Source of the DNA: Amycolatopsis roodepoortensis | Lineage (GTDB): Bacteria; Actinomycetota; Actinomycetes; Mycobacteriales; Pseudonocardiaceae | DNA: 64,000 bases | Assembly: GCF_014873915.1 (NCBI RefSeq) | Contig: NZ_JADBEJ010000004.1 | Coordinates: 186,001 to 250,000, forward strand | Direction of reading: 5' to 3' | In this document: positions 32,646 through 40,196 of the stretch, one piece after another | How the letters are laid out: each line of letters opens with the position of its first letter | How positions within the stretch are numbered: the stretch's first letter is position 1 | The notes under the pieces: model-generated | What the model was told of the DNA's origin: nothing | What the model saw: only the letters and a program-made list of their open reading frames with translations | Databases searched by the model: none | Position numbers and translations under genes: made by a program

Positions 32646-33114
32646 GCACGACGATCGCCGCGGTGAGCGCGGTCGCGTACAGCGTCCAGGCGAGGTACGG
32701 CACCAGCAATGCGGCCGAAACCCGGGAAGACCGGCGGAAGTACAGGGCGGTGACGACGATCGCTGCGTCGAGCAGGACGATGTCGGCGAGGGCAAGGCCG
32801 TAGGCGCCTGCCGCGAAGAACAGGGGCGTCCACGCGGCGTTCAGGGCCAGCTGTACGGCGTACCAGGTCAGCCCCGCGCGTGCGCCGCCGGATTTCCAGT
32901 ACAGCCAGCCGGACACCGCGATGGCGAGGTACAGGACCGTCCACACCGGACCGAACAGCCACGCGGGCGGCGCGAAGGACGGCAGGTCGAGTCCACTGTA
33001 GACAGAGCGGGCGCCGGCCGCGGCGAGCCCGCCGACGAGCGCGACCACCGCGACCGCGGCCAGGAACGGGAGGAACGCGAGCGGCGCGCGGAATCGTCCT
33101 GGGATCGCGGTCAT
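32638..33114 (-). CDS. TspO/MBR family tryptophan-rich sensory protein
   Basis: A 158-residue five-helix membrane protein. It carries the family hallmarks PSFAPPAWLFGPVWTVLYLA, a W-rich second helix (VSGWLYW), QLALNAAWTPLFF in helix 3 and PYLAWTLYATALTAAI in helix 5. TspO proteins bind tetrapyrroles and respond to oxidative or salt stress. It overlaps eccE by 8 bases in convergent orientation and is probably not part of the secretion locus. Length is typical. Confidence 0.93.
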   Translation of the reverse strand: MTAIPGRFRAPLAFLPFLAAVAVVALVGGLAAAGARSVYSGLDLPSFAPPAWLFGPVWTVLYLAIAVSGWLYWKSGGARAGLTWYAVQLALNAAWTPLFFAAGAYGLALADIVLLDAAIVVTALYFRRSSRVSAALLVPYLAWTLYATALTAAIVVLN

Positions 33115-33200
33115 CCTTCGAGCGTACGGCCGGGAACACGCTCTCGCGCGCTCAAAACCGGTCGCACCCGCGCGCGCCCGACCCTAAACTCGTCCGCGCG

Positions 33201-33959
33201 ATGAACGACGACACTTTCCTTACCCACGTGGCCGACACGCTGGCCGCACTCCCCGCGGTGCACGCCGTCACCCTCGGCGGGTCCCGCGCGCAAGGCACCC
33301 ACAGCCCCGAAAGCGACTGGGATTTCGCCGTCTACTACCGCGGCGGCTTCGACCCGGCCGACCTGCGGGCCGTCGGCTGGGACGGCGAGGTCTCCGAACT
33401 CGGCGCGTGGGGCGGCGGCGTGTTCAACGGCGGCGCCTGGCTCACGATCGACGGCAGGCACGTCGACGTCCACTACCGCGACCTCGGCTCCGTCGAGCAT
33501 CATCTCGCCGAGGCGCGGGAAGGCCGGTTCCACTGGGAACCGCTGATGTTCCACCTCGCGGGCGTCCCGAGTTACCTGCCCGTCGCCGAACTCGCGGTCA
33601 ACCGCGTGCTGCGCGGCGACCTGCCGCGGCCGGACTACCCGGAAGCGTTGCGGGAAACGGCCCCGGCGATGTGGCGAGGCCGCGCCGGCCTGACCCTGCG
33701 GTACACCCGCGGCGCCTTCGTCCCGCGCGGGCAGGCCACGGAGGTCGCGGGCGCGCTGGCCACCGCCGCGTTGGAGACCGCGCACGCGATCCTCGCGGCC
33801 CGCGGCGAGTGGGTCACCAACGAGAAACGGCTGCTGCAGCGCGCGGGATTGCGCGAGATCGACACGGTCGTCGCGGGTCTGCGCGCGGATCCAGACGCCC
33901 TCGCCAGGGCGGTCGACGACGCGGAAGCGCTGCTCCATGTGGCGCGCGTCACGGAATGA
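33201..33959 (+). CDS. Nucleotidyltransferase-domain protein
   Basis: A 252-residue protein with a pol-beta-type nucleotidyltransferase motif: GGSRAQG (26-32), then D39 and D41 in SPESDWDFAV, and a third acid in GRHVDVHYRD. The C-terminal half is helical (ALATAALETAHAILAARGEW), resembling aminoglycoside-type or DUF4111-like transferases. The full metal-binding triad is present, so it is likely active, but the acceptor is unknown. The start at 33201 has no strong ribosome site but follows an AT-poor gap. The reading frame ends 57 bases before the small peptide gene at 34016. Confidence 0.82.
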   Translation: MNDDTFLTHVADTLAALPAVHAVTLGGSRAQGTHSPESDWDFAVYYRGGFDPADLRAVGWDGEVSELGAWGGGVFNGGAWLTIDGRHVDVHYRDLGSVEHHLAEAREGRFHWEPLMFHLAGVPSYLPVAELAVNRVLRGDLPRPDYPEALRETAPAMWRGRAGLTLRYTRGAFVPRGQATEVAGALATAALETAHAILAARGEWVTNEKRLLQRAGLREIDTVVAGLRADPDALARAVDDAEALLHVARVTE

Positions 33960-34015
33960 CGGGCGATCTTCAGCGCTACAGAGAGATAAGACCCGTTCCG
34001 TACCAAGGGAGTGAC

Positions 34016-34141
34016 ATGTCCGCCACCGCCACGCCGGAAGAAACCGCTCTGGCCGTCCCCGCTCTCGACGACTTCGACTTCCCGCTCACCGATGGTGCCG
34101 CGTGCCGCATCGACGATCCGGACTGCGAAGCCTGCCAGTAG
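34016..34141 (+). CDS. Orphan 41-residue peptide with three C-terminal cysteines
   Basis: A small ORF with AGGGAG 5 bases before ATG. The product reads MSATATPEETALAVPALDDF followed by DFPLTDGAACRIDDPDCEAC and Q. The acidic leader-like first half with an F-D-F-P-L block and Cys only at the end resemble ribosomally made, modified peptide precursors. No LanB/C, YcaO, radical-SAM or protease gene is in the window, so it would be an orphan precursor. It lies between a nucleotidyltransferase gene and a GTGAAGG hairpin. Existence as a gene rests on the ribosome site and codon use; function is not known. Confidence 0.5.
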   Translation: MSATATPEETALAVPALDDFDFPLTDGAACRIDDPDCEACQ

Positions 34142-34153
34142 GGCGGCCGCCCG

Positions 34154-34210
34154 AGTACGTGAAGGACCCCTTCATTGCGCCTGACGCAAGGAAGGGGTCC
34201 TTCACGTACT
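34154..34210. terminator. GTGAAGG-type hairpin after the small peptide gene
   Basis: Perfect 20-bp arms AGTACGTGAAGGACCCCTTC (34154-34173) and 34191-34210, with an inner TTGCG/CGCAA pairing. It starts 13 bases after the stop of the 41-residue peptide gene. Same family as the hairpins at 20283 and 41443. Confidence 0.7.
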
Positions 34211-34269
34211 TGGGGCGGGGTGGCGACATCCGCACCAGCACCCGAGGCCCCGCACGCCACCACCGGAGG

Positions 34270-34320
34270 TTGCGAAAGCCACTTTCGCAACGTTGAAGGT
34301 TACGAAAGTGGCTTTCGCAA
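34270..34320. repeat. 18-bp inverted repeat near the hairpin at 34154
   Basis: TTGCGAAAGCCACTTTCG (34270-34287) pairs exactly with 34303-34320 across 15 bases. Each arm is itself partly self-complementary (CGAAAG/CTTTCG). It could be a terminator for the convergent ANTAR-like gene, or a mobile palindromic unit. Confidence 0.55.
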
Positions 34321-34354
34321 CATCGCGCCCCCACCACCGACGGCGAGCCAGGCG

Positions 34355-34543
34355 TCAGTTCACCCGCCCGTCCACGGCCGCCACGATGAGCGCGGCGCAC
34401 CGCTTGACCGGCAGACCCCGTTCCCGCGCCATCGCCTCAAGGGCCGCCTGCGCGGCTCGTCCGTGCAACCCTTCCGCGGCGAGCACTTTCAGCGCCAGCT
34501 CGACGACGTCGGCGGCCGGCTGGGAATCGGGTCGGACCAGCAT
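34355..34543 (-). CDS. Small ANTAR-like protein
   Basis: A 62-residue protein from the ATG at 34543 with GGAGG 6 bases upstream. The sequence AADVVELALKVLAAEGLHGR then AAQAALEAMARERGLPVKRC resembles a short ANTAR helix bundle, the RNA-binding output module of actinobacterial regulators, but without a GAF or receiver domain. Its neighbours are the HSP18-type regulator gene (ends 34607, same strand, 63 bases upstream) and the 34270 repeat. It might be a free-standing antiterminator or a remnant. Family assignment is tentative. Confidence 0.5.
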   Translation of the reverse strand: MLVRPDSQPAADVVELALKVLAAEGLHGRAAQAALEAMARERGLPVKRCAALIVAAVDGRVN

Positions 34544-34606
34544 CGAAGACCTCCGGCTCACTCGGCGGGACGGCAGCGAGTACCCGCCCCGCGCCGTGTT
34601 CACACC

Positions 34607-35230
34607 TCACCGTGAAGAATGGCGATCCCTCCGGTCGTCGACGGCGGACCGCCGGACCTGTTCGGTGTGCATGCCGATCTCGCCGAGCCGTTCGGCGAAG
34701 CCGGTGTGCTCGCGGGGCAGATGGGCGCGCAGGTCCGCGAGCGGCGCCAGGAGTCCGGTGACATCGTCCTCGCCGAGCACCGCGTTCAGCCTTTCGGCGC
34801 TTTCCCTGGCCTTGGCGTTCAACCCGTCGAGCGCGCCCGCCTGGCCCGCCAGCTGCCGCAGGATCGCCGAGTTGCGCCGCGCCCACTCGGCCACCGCGCG
34901 ATCACCCGCCCGCCGGTCGCGTTCCGCGTCGACCCGCGCCTCCCCCGTGCTCTCCCCGCCGTCGGACGGCCGCAACCGCAGGAACCGCCGCTCCGCCGCC
35001 TGACGGCTCGCGACCCCCAGCGCCGGGGCGAGCGCCGTCCAGCTGGTGCCGCCCGCGCGAGCGGCCGCGATCAGCTCCGGCTCCCAAGCCGCCAGCTGCT
35101 CGCGGACAGTCTTCAACGCGGTCAGCGCCGCCAGGACCCGCTGCGGCTCCGCGACACCGGAACGGGCCTCGGCCACCACGTCACGCACGCTGCGAACGGT
35201 CAGAGTGGGGTCTTCGTCCATGGTTGTCAT
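34607..35230 (-). CDS. HSP18-type transcriptional regulator
   Basis: A 207-residue protein started at ATG 35230 (an in-frame ATG at 35221 is also possible). A helix-turn-helix-like segment, GGTSWTALAPALGVASRQAA then ERRFLRLRP, lies near residues 75-105. A long helical region follows with ARRNSAILRQLAGQAGALDG. Proteins of this type sit next to hsp18/hsp20 genes in streptomycetes and related genera. Here it diverges from an hsp20 gene 97 bases away with a perfect palindrome between. Control of that heat-shock gene is inferred from position. Confidence 0.75.
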   Translation of the reverse strand: MTTMDEDPTLTVRSVRDVVAEARSGVAEPQRVLAALTALKTVREQLAAWEPELIAAARAGGTSWTALAPALGVASRQAAERRFLRLRPSDGGESTGEARVDAERDRRAGDRAVAEWARRNSAILRQLAGQAGALDGLNAKARESAERLNAVLGEDDVTGLLAPLADLRAHLPREHTGFAERLGEIGMHTEQVRRSAVDDRRDRHSSR

Positions 35231-35250
35231 CCAATCGACGACTTGGTGGT

Positions 35251-35269
35251 TGTCATCGTTTCGATGACA
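35251..35269. promoter_or_regulatory. Candidate operator between the HSP18-type regulator and hsp20
   Basis: The palindrome TGTCATCGTTTCGATGACA has 8-bp arms and a 3-base centre. The half-site recurs as GGTTGTCAT at 35222-35230, overlapping the regulator's start codon, and as GGTTGTCAT at 35248-35256. It fits an autoregulated divergent promoter. Confidence 0.55.
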
Positions 35270-35326
35270 TGTTAGAACAGTAGTGCGTGTTGACACCAGA
35301 GACGACGACCCAGGAGGTGGAACCCG

Positions 35327-35767
35327 ATGTTGATGCGCACCGACCCGTTCCGCGAACTGGACAGGCTGACCCAGCACATGTTCGGCGCCGCGAATCCGGG
35401 CACCTGGTCCAAGCCGGCCACCATGCCGATGGACGCGTACCGCGAAGGCGACGAGTTCGTCGTCTGCTTCGATCTTCCCGGCGTCTCCGCCGACGCGATC
35501 GAGCTGGACGTCGAACGCAACGTCCTGACCGTCAAGGCGGAGCGGCGGCCGTTCGCCGGGAAAGACGTCCAGATGCAGGTCTCCGAACGTCCGCTCGGCG
35601 TCTTCTCCCGCCAACTGTTCCTCGGCGACGCGCTCGACACCGACCACATCGCGGCCGGCTACGAAGCGGGCGTGCTGACCCTGCGCATCCCGATCGCCGA
35701 GAAGGCCAAGCCCCGGCGCATCGAAATCACCGGCTCCGCGTCCGACCGCAAGGAGATCCAGGCCTGA
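35327..35767 (+). CDS. Hsp20/alpha-crystallin small heat-shock protein
   Basis: A 146-residue chaperone. It starts [20 protein letters not shown] with the typical N-terminal helix, followed by the alpha-crystallin domain [20 protein letters not shown], the L-x-V-E-x-N-V-L-T-V strand ([15 protein letters not shown]) and [20 protein letters not shown] with the I-x-I tail. It acts as a holdase oligomer in heat or oxidative stress. CAGGAGGTGG lies just upstream of the start. Length is usual for actinobacterial Hsp18/Hsp20. Confidence 0.95.
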   Translation: MLMRTDPFRELDRLTQHMFGAANPGTWSKPATMPMDAYREGDEFVVCFDLPGVSADAIELDVERNVLTVKAERRPFAGKDVQMQVSERPLGVFSRQLFLGDALDTDHIAAGYEAGVLTLRIPIAEKAKPRRIEITGSASDRKEIQA

Positions 35768-35831
35768 GTGTCCCGTCCGGTGCGGGCCCGCGCCCGCACC
35801 GGACGAGGCCGGGGAGGAAGGGAAGTCCTCG

Positions 35832-36221
35832 TTGCTCACCATGCCTGTCCGTCACCCGCACACCCGCGACGCCGTGTGGGGGTATCTCGCCGAAGTCACC
35901 GAGGCCCTCGGCGTCGGCCTCGAATCCTGCACCGTCGACCACGACAGCCCGGTCTCGGCGTACGTCGCGCTCGACGAGCGGCTCCCCACCCATCCGGAGC
36001 GCGACGTCGCCCTGCTGTGGGACGAGATCCACGGCTGGGCCGTGGCGATCGAGACCCACTCCGGCGAGGATCTCATCGTTCTCCGTTACCTCGGCGGGAA
36101 GACCGCCACCCCGCGCCCGGCCCAGGTCGCGCGTTTCCTCACGGCGGTCCGCGAGGACGACCACAGCGTCGGGCAGCTCACCCCGCCGGATTTCGGCGTC
36201 CTGCCCGCCTCGCACGAGTGA
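35832..36221 (+). CDS. DUF6292-like small protein
   Basis: A 129-residue cytosolic protein. It reads VRHPHTRDAVWGYLAEVTEA, then LLWDEIHGWAVAIETHSGED and LIVLRYLGGKTATPRPAQVA. This pattern (helix, strand, W-x-V-x-I-E) is common in small Pseudonocardiaceae proteins that I recall as DUF6292. Function unknown. The TTG at 35832 has a better-spaced GGAAG site than the ATG at 35841, so either start is possible. It lies 64 bases after hsp20 and may share its transcript. Confidence 0.65.
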   Translation: MLTMPVRHPHTRDAVWGYLAEVTEALGVGLESCTVDHDSPVSAYVALDERLPTHPERDVALLWDEIHGWAVAIETHSGEDLIVLRYLGGKTATPRPAQVARFLTAVREDDHSVGQLTPPDFGVLPASHE

Positions 36222-36273
36222 CCGCGGCTCGCGTCGGGTACCTCCGAAGGGCATCGACCCGAAGGAGTGAGCC

Positions 36274-37011
36274 GTGACCAGGATCGGCCTGCTGTACCCG
36301 ACGCGGGACTGCGGTGAGGACGATTTCCTCGCCCTGGCGGGAAAACTGAATCCGGATCTCGCCGTGGACTTCGCCTACGTCCCGTGGGGAGCCGGCATCG
36401 GCCGCGTCGAAGACCTCGACGCGGCCGGAAAACACGAGGCCGTCCGCGAACTCGGCGCACCGGACCGTCTGGTGAGCGCCGCACGGTTCGATCCGGCGCC
36501 GGCCGTCGTCAGCTGGGCCTGTTCCAGTTGCAGCTTCACGCGCGGCCTCGACGGCGCGCTCGAACAGTCGCGTGTACTCGGCGAACGGCTCGGCGTTCCC
36601 GCGCGCAGCACTTCGTTGGCGTACCTCACCGCGCTCGCCCACCTGGGTGCCGGGCGCGTGGCGCTCGCCTCGGTCTATCACCGCGACACGACCGCGACTT
36701 TCGCCGATTTCCTCGCGGAGGCGGGTGTCTCCACCGTTCGTTCGGTGTCCGCCGACGCGCCTTCGGACCGGGCGCTCGCGGCCTGGGACGGCGACCGCAT
36801 CACCGAACTCGCCGCGGCGGCCGACCATGACGAGGCCGAGGTGCTGCTGATCCCCGAAACGGCCCTGCACACGACGCCGTTGCTCGAAGACCTCGAAACG
36901 GCCCTCGGCAAACCCGTCTTGACGGCCACCGCCGTCACCCTCTGGGATTCCTTGCACGCACTGGGCACCCCGCCGGTCCGGCCGGGGCTCGGCGCGTTGT
37001 TCAGCCGCTGA
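36274..37011 (+). CDS. Maleate isomerase/Asp-Glu racemase superfamily protein
   Basis: A 245-residue protein of the maleate cis-trans isomerase family: N-terminal RIGLLYPTRDCGEDDF, first motif SWACSSCSFTRGLD (C83 and C86), then SLAYLTALAHLGAGRVALAS. Family enzymes usually use two cysteines, one in each half. At the second site this protein has LLIPETALHT, with E195 where the CT motif is expected. It may therefore be a one-Cys decarboxylase-like or altered isomerase. The 3' end overlaps the convergent sigma factor gene by 11 bases. Substrate is unknown. Confidence 0.75.
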   Translation: MTRIGLLYPTRDCGEDDFLALAGKLNPDLAVDFAYVPWGAGIGRVEDLDAAGKHEAVRELGAPDRLVSAARFDPAPAVVSWACSSCSFTRGLDGALEQSRVLGERLGVPARSTSLAYLTALAHLGAGRVALASVYHRDTTATFADFLAEAGVSTVRSVSADAPSDRALAAWDGDRITELAAAADHDEAEVLLIPETALHTTPLLEDLETALGKPVLTATAVTLWDSLHALGTPPVRPGLGALFSR

Positions 37012-37852
37012 GCCTGCCGCGCAGATCCTGCAGGATCTTCGTGAGCAGGCGGGAAACGTGCATCTGGGAGATCCCGATGCGTTCGGCGATCTGCGACTGG
37101 GTCATCCCCTCGAAGAACCGCATCGTGACGATCGCCCGCTCCCGCTCCGGCAGCTTTTCGAGCAGCGGGACCACGGTGTGCCGGTCTTCGATGTGTTCGA
37201 AGCGGGAATCCAGTTCCCCCACCACATCGGACAGCGGAAGCGAACCCTCGCCGTCGTTGACCGGCCGGTCGAGGGACGACGTCTGGTAGCTGTTCGCGGC
37301 GAGCAGGCCTTCGCGGACTTGGTCGACGTGCACGTCGAGATGCCCGGCGAGTTCGGTGGGGGTCGGCGCGCGGCCGAGGGTCTGGGTCAGTTCCGTGGTC
37401 GCCCGCGAAAGCCGGGTGCGCAGTTCCTGCATCCCGCGCGGGACGTGGACCGCCCAGCCGGTGTCACGGAAGAACCGCCGCACCTCGCCCATCACCGTCG
37501 GCACCGCGTACGCCAGGAATTCCCCGCCCTGCCCCGAATCGAACCGGTCCACGGCCTTCATCAGGCCGATCCGCGCCACTTGGATCAGGTCTTCCCGCGG
37601 CTGTCCTCGTCCACTGAACCGGACGGCGATGTGCTCCGCGATCGGCAGCAGTTCGAGGATCAGGCGTTCCCGAAGACGCCCCCGTTCCGGGTGACCGGCG
37701 GGCAGAGCCGCCAGCTCGTCGAACAGGGGACGGCAATGGGAGTAATCGTCCTTGCGCCGCGTGCGGCGGGCGCGAGGAGCCGGCATCACGTCCTCCCGCA
37801 GGACGGCGTGATCGATGTCTTCCATGAGCGACGTCGCGTTCACCAAAGTCAC
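37001..37852 (-). CDS. SigB/SigF-family stress sigma factor
   Basis: A 283-residue sigma-70 group 3 factor. Region 2 includes EDLIQVARIGLMKAVDRFDS and FLAYAVPTVMGEVRRFFRDT. Region 3 contains ELTQTLGRAPTPTELAGHLD, and region 4 holds LPERERAIVTMRFFEGMTQS then QIAERIGISQMHVSRLL. These are hallmarks of SigB/SigF/SigG-type stress and sporulation factors. No anti-sigma gene is adjacent, though a STAS antagonist lies 2 kb away at 39767. A GTTT-N16-GGGTAT promoter just upstream suggests autoregulation. Confidence 0.93.
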   Translation of the reverse strand: MTLVNATSLMEDIDHAVLREDVMPAPRARRTRRKDDYSHCRPLFDELAALPAGHPERGRLRERLILELLPIAEHIAVRFSGRGQPREDLIQVARIGLMKAVDRFDSGQGGEFLAYAVPTVMGEVRRFFRDTGWAVHVPRGMQELRTRLSRATTELTQTLGRAPTPTELAGHLDVHVDQVREGLLAANSYQTSSLDRPVNDGEGSLPLSDVVGELDSRFEHIEDRHTVVPLLEKLPERERAIVTMRFFEGMTQSQIAERIGISQMHVSRLLTKILQDLRGRLSG

Positions 37853-37874
37853 CTCTCCCCGTGTCGCCGTACCG

Positions 37875-37900
37875 ATACCCGGCCTGCGGAATCGGTAAAC
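37875..37900 (-). promoter_or_regulatory. SigF-type promoter of the sigma factor gene
   Basis: On the minus strand, GTTT (37900-37897) and GGGTAT (37880-37875) are separated by 16 bases, matching the SigB/SigF consensus. The expected start of transcription is about 15 bases before the ATG at 37852. This implies positive autoregulation. Confidence 0.65.
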
Positions 37901-37930
37901 ATCGCCCCTGCCCTGGACGGGTGATCTTGC

Positions 37931-37956
37931 GATTGACCGGGGAGCCGAACGGGTAT
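37931..37956 (+). promoter_or_regulatory. Possible SigF-type promoter of the Rho_N-like gene
   Basis: GATT (37931-37934), 16 bases, then GGGTAT (37951-37956), ending 27 bases before the GTG at 37984. One mismatch from GTTT. It would make the divergent gene a regulon member of the neighbouring sigma factor. Confidence 0.45.
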
Positions 37957-37983
37957 CCGCAGGTCACGAGCGAAGGAGGAACC

Positions 37984-38316
37984 GTGCCTGAACAGAGCTG
38001 GAGCGACAAACGCGAACGTCAGTACGAGCACATCAAGTCCTCTCAGAAGAAACGCGGCGCGAGCAGCGGCCGCGCCGAGGAGATCGCCGCCCGCACGGTG
38101 AACAAGAACCGCGCCCAGTCCGGTGAATCCAAGACCGCGAGCAAGAGCTCGACCAAGGACAAGTCGCCGCAGAAACGCGGCGGCGAACGGTCCGGCAACC
38201 GGAAGGGTCCCGGCGGGCCGACCAAGGACCAGCTCTACAACGAAGCGAAGAAGCGCAACATCAAGGGCCGGTCCAGCATGACCAAGAAGGAACTGCAGAA
38301 CGCGCTCGGCCGCTGA
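37984..38316 (+). CDS. Small basic protein with Rho_N/SAP-like C-terminus
   Basis: A 110-residue, strongly basic protein started by GTG 37984 with AAGGAGG 4 bases upstream. The first 75 residues are Lys/Arg/Ser-rich and probably disordered (KRERQYEHIKSSQKKRGASS). The C-terminus GPTKDQLYNEAKKRNIKGRS then SMTKKELQNALGR is a Rho N-terminal-type or SAP-like helix-extended-loop-helix. Relatives are sometimes labelled plasmid stabilisation proteins. DNA or RNA binding is likely. A possible SigF-type promoter upstream suggests stress induction. Confidence 0.7.
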   Translation: MPEQSWSDKRERQYEHIKSSQKKRGASSGRAEEIAARTVNKNRAQSGESKTASKSSTKDKSPQKRGGERSGNRKGPGGPTKDQLYNEAKKRNIKGRSSMTKKELQNALGR

Positions 38317-38327
38317 TCGGAGACAGG

Positions 38328-39770
38328 ATGGACCACTCGCGCGCACCGGTACTGGAAGCCATCGACGCCTACCGCCGCGCGGGCGGGCTCGCCTTCACCC
38401 CACCAGGTCACAAACAGGGGCGGGGCGCGGATCCGCGCGTCCTGGAACTGCTCGGCCGTGACGCGTTCGCGTCGGATCTGCTCACCCTCAACGGTTTGGA
38501 CGACCGCAGGATGTCCCGCGGCACCCTCAGCCAGGCGCAGGAACTGATGGCCGACGCGGTGGACGCCGAGCACACCTTCTTCTCCACCTGCGGGAGTTCA
38601 CTCTCGGTCAAGAGCGCCATGCTCGCCGTCGCCGGGCCGGGTGAACGTCTCCTCGTGTCCCGCAACGCTCACAAATCGGTCGTCGCCGGGCTGGTGATCA
38701 GCGGTGTGCACCCGGTCTGGGTCCGCCCCCGGTACGACGAGGAGCACCATCTCGCGCATCCTCCCGGCCCGGAGGAGGTCGAGGCCGCGTTGGCGGACGC
38801 GCCCGACGTCAAGGGCATGTTGCTGATCACCCCGACCGACTACGGCACCTGCGCCGACATCCGCGGTGTCGCCCGCGCCTGCCACGCGGTGGACAAGCCG
38901 CTGATCGTCGACGAGGCGTGGGGCGCCCACTACCCGTTCCACGACGACCTGCCGACCTGGGCGATGGACGGCGAAGCCGACCTCTGCGTCACGAGCACGC
39001 ACAAGATGGGCGGCGGGCTCGAACAGGCGTCGGTGTTCCACCTGCAAGGCGAGCGGGTCTCCCCCGACGTGCTCAAGGCCAGGGAGGATCTTCTCGGCAC
39101 CACGAGCACTTCCGCCCTGCTGTACGCCTCCCTCGACGGCTGGCGCAGGCAGATGGTCGAGCACGGCGAGGAACTGCTGGGCGACGCGCTGGCGTTGGCC
39201 GCCCGCGTGCGGGCGAAGATCGAAGACATCCCCGGCCTGCACGCGCTCGCCGGGGAATTCCACCCGCTCGCCTTCGAACACGACCCCCTCAAGATCGTGA
39301 TCGACGTCGCCGGGCTCGGCATCACCGGTTACCAGGCGGCCGACCATCTCGCCGAACGCCATCTGCACACCGGGCTGTCCGACCACCGGCGGATCGCGGT
39401 GCAGATCACCCACGCCGACGACGAGGAGACGGTGTCCGCGCTGGTACGCGGCCTACGCGGGCTCACCCGCCACGATTTCGAGCGGCGGCCGGCGGTCGAC
39501 CTGCCCTCGGCCGCCGAGCTGACCCTGGAAATGCGGATGCTGCCCCGCGACGCGTTCTTCGCCGACGCCGAGCATGTGCCGCTCGACAAGGCCGAGGGCC
39601 GCGTGAGCGCGGAGATGGTCAGCCCCTACCCGCCGGGTGTCCCGGCGATCGCTCCCGGTGAGGTGTTCACCGACGCGATCATCGATTATCTCCACACCGG
39701 CATCCGTGCGGGCATGTTCGTCTACGACGCCGCGGATCCGGAGCTGGGCACGGTCCGCGTTGTCGCCTAG
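38328..39770 (+). CDS. Orn/Lys/Arg-family PLP decarboxylase
   Basis: A 480-residue fold-type I PLP enzyme of the short Orn/Lys/Arg decarboxylase group. The PLP-binding lysine is K226 in TSTHKMGGG. The cofactor pocket includes FFSTCGSSLSVKSAMLAVAG, IVDEAWGAHYPFH and SRNAHKSVVAGL. The C-terminus YPPGVPAIAPGEVFTDAIID is typical of the group. It converts a basic amino acid to its polyamine precursor; the exact substrate is not decided. It begins 11 bases after the Rho_N-like gene, so co-transcription is possible, and its 3' end overlaps the convergent STAS gene by 4 bases. Confidence 0.9.
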   Translation: MDHSRAPVLEAIDAYRRAGGLAFTPPGHKQGRGADPRVLELLGRDAFASDLLTLNGLDDRRMSRGTLSQAQELMADAVDAEHTFFSTCGSSLSVKSAMLAVAGPGERLLVSRNAHKSVVAGLVISGVHPVWVRPRYDEEHHLAHPPGPEEVEAALADAPDVKGMLLITPTDYGTCADIRGVARACHAVDKPLIVDEAWGAHYPFHDDLPTWAMDGEADLCVTSTHKMGGGLEQASVFHLQGERVSPDVLKAREDLLGTTSTSALLYASLDGWRRQMVEHGEELLGDALALAARVRAKIEDIPGLHALAGEFHPLAFEHDPLKIVIDVAGLGITGYQAADHLAERHLHTGLSDHRRIAVQITHADDEETVSALVRGLRGLTRHDFERRPAVDLPSAAELTLEMRMLPRDAFFADAEHVPLDKAEGRVSAEMVSPYPPGVPAIAPGEVFTDAIIDYLHTGIRAGMFVYDAADPELGTVRVVA

Positions 39771-40111
39771 GCGCCGGTCACCTTCAAGGTGGGCAGCAGC
39801 CCGGTGAGCTCCAGTGCCCGGCGCAGGACCTTGGACGGCGCGAAACTCAGGTCGATCCCGGCTTCCTGGCAGTGACGATTCAGCTGCACCAGCACGGAAA
39901 GGCCCGAGGAATCACAGAAGCGGACGCCGGTCATGTCGATCACCGCGGCGCCCGGGGCCTCGCCCAGTAGCTCGAAGAGCTCGGTCCGGAGCCTGGAACT
40001 GGTCGAAATATCGATGTCACCCGCCACCAGGACGGTGATCGCTGCTTTCGAGCGGGCCGCCTCGACCACGACGAGAGGAGCGGCCTGCCCGGCTTCGGTG
40101 TCGATCGCCAT
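39767..40111 (-). CDS. STAS-domain anti-sigma factor antagonist
   Basis: A 114-residue protein with the SpoIIAA/RsbV fold: AITVLVAGDIDISTSSRLRT, AAVIDMTGVRFCDSSGLSVL and a C-terminal helix RRALELTGLLP. The Ser in CDSSGL is the phosphorylation site that toggles binding to an anti-sigma kinase. No kinase is in the immediate neighbourhood. It could act on the SigF-type factor at 37001, which is inference from proximity. Confidence 0.92.
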   Translation of the reverse strand: MAIDTEAGQAAPLVVVEAARSKAAITVLVAGDIDISTSSRLRTELFELLGEAPGAAVIDMTGVRFCDSSGLSVLVQLNRHCQEAGIDLSFAPSKVLRRALELTGLLPTLKVTGA

Positions 40112-40196
40112 CCATCGAAGGTAGAAGGGTGTGGACGGGTCCGCAACCGTCGCACCGGGACGGACCGGGCAGCACGAAGGCGGTTATCCTCGCCGC

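Noticed and set aside
33407..34141. A 244-codon plus-strand frame ending in the Cys-tailed peptide
   Set aside because: Its first 203 codons overlap the nucleotidyltransferase in another frame; only the last 42 codons have their own ribosome site, so only these are annotated.
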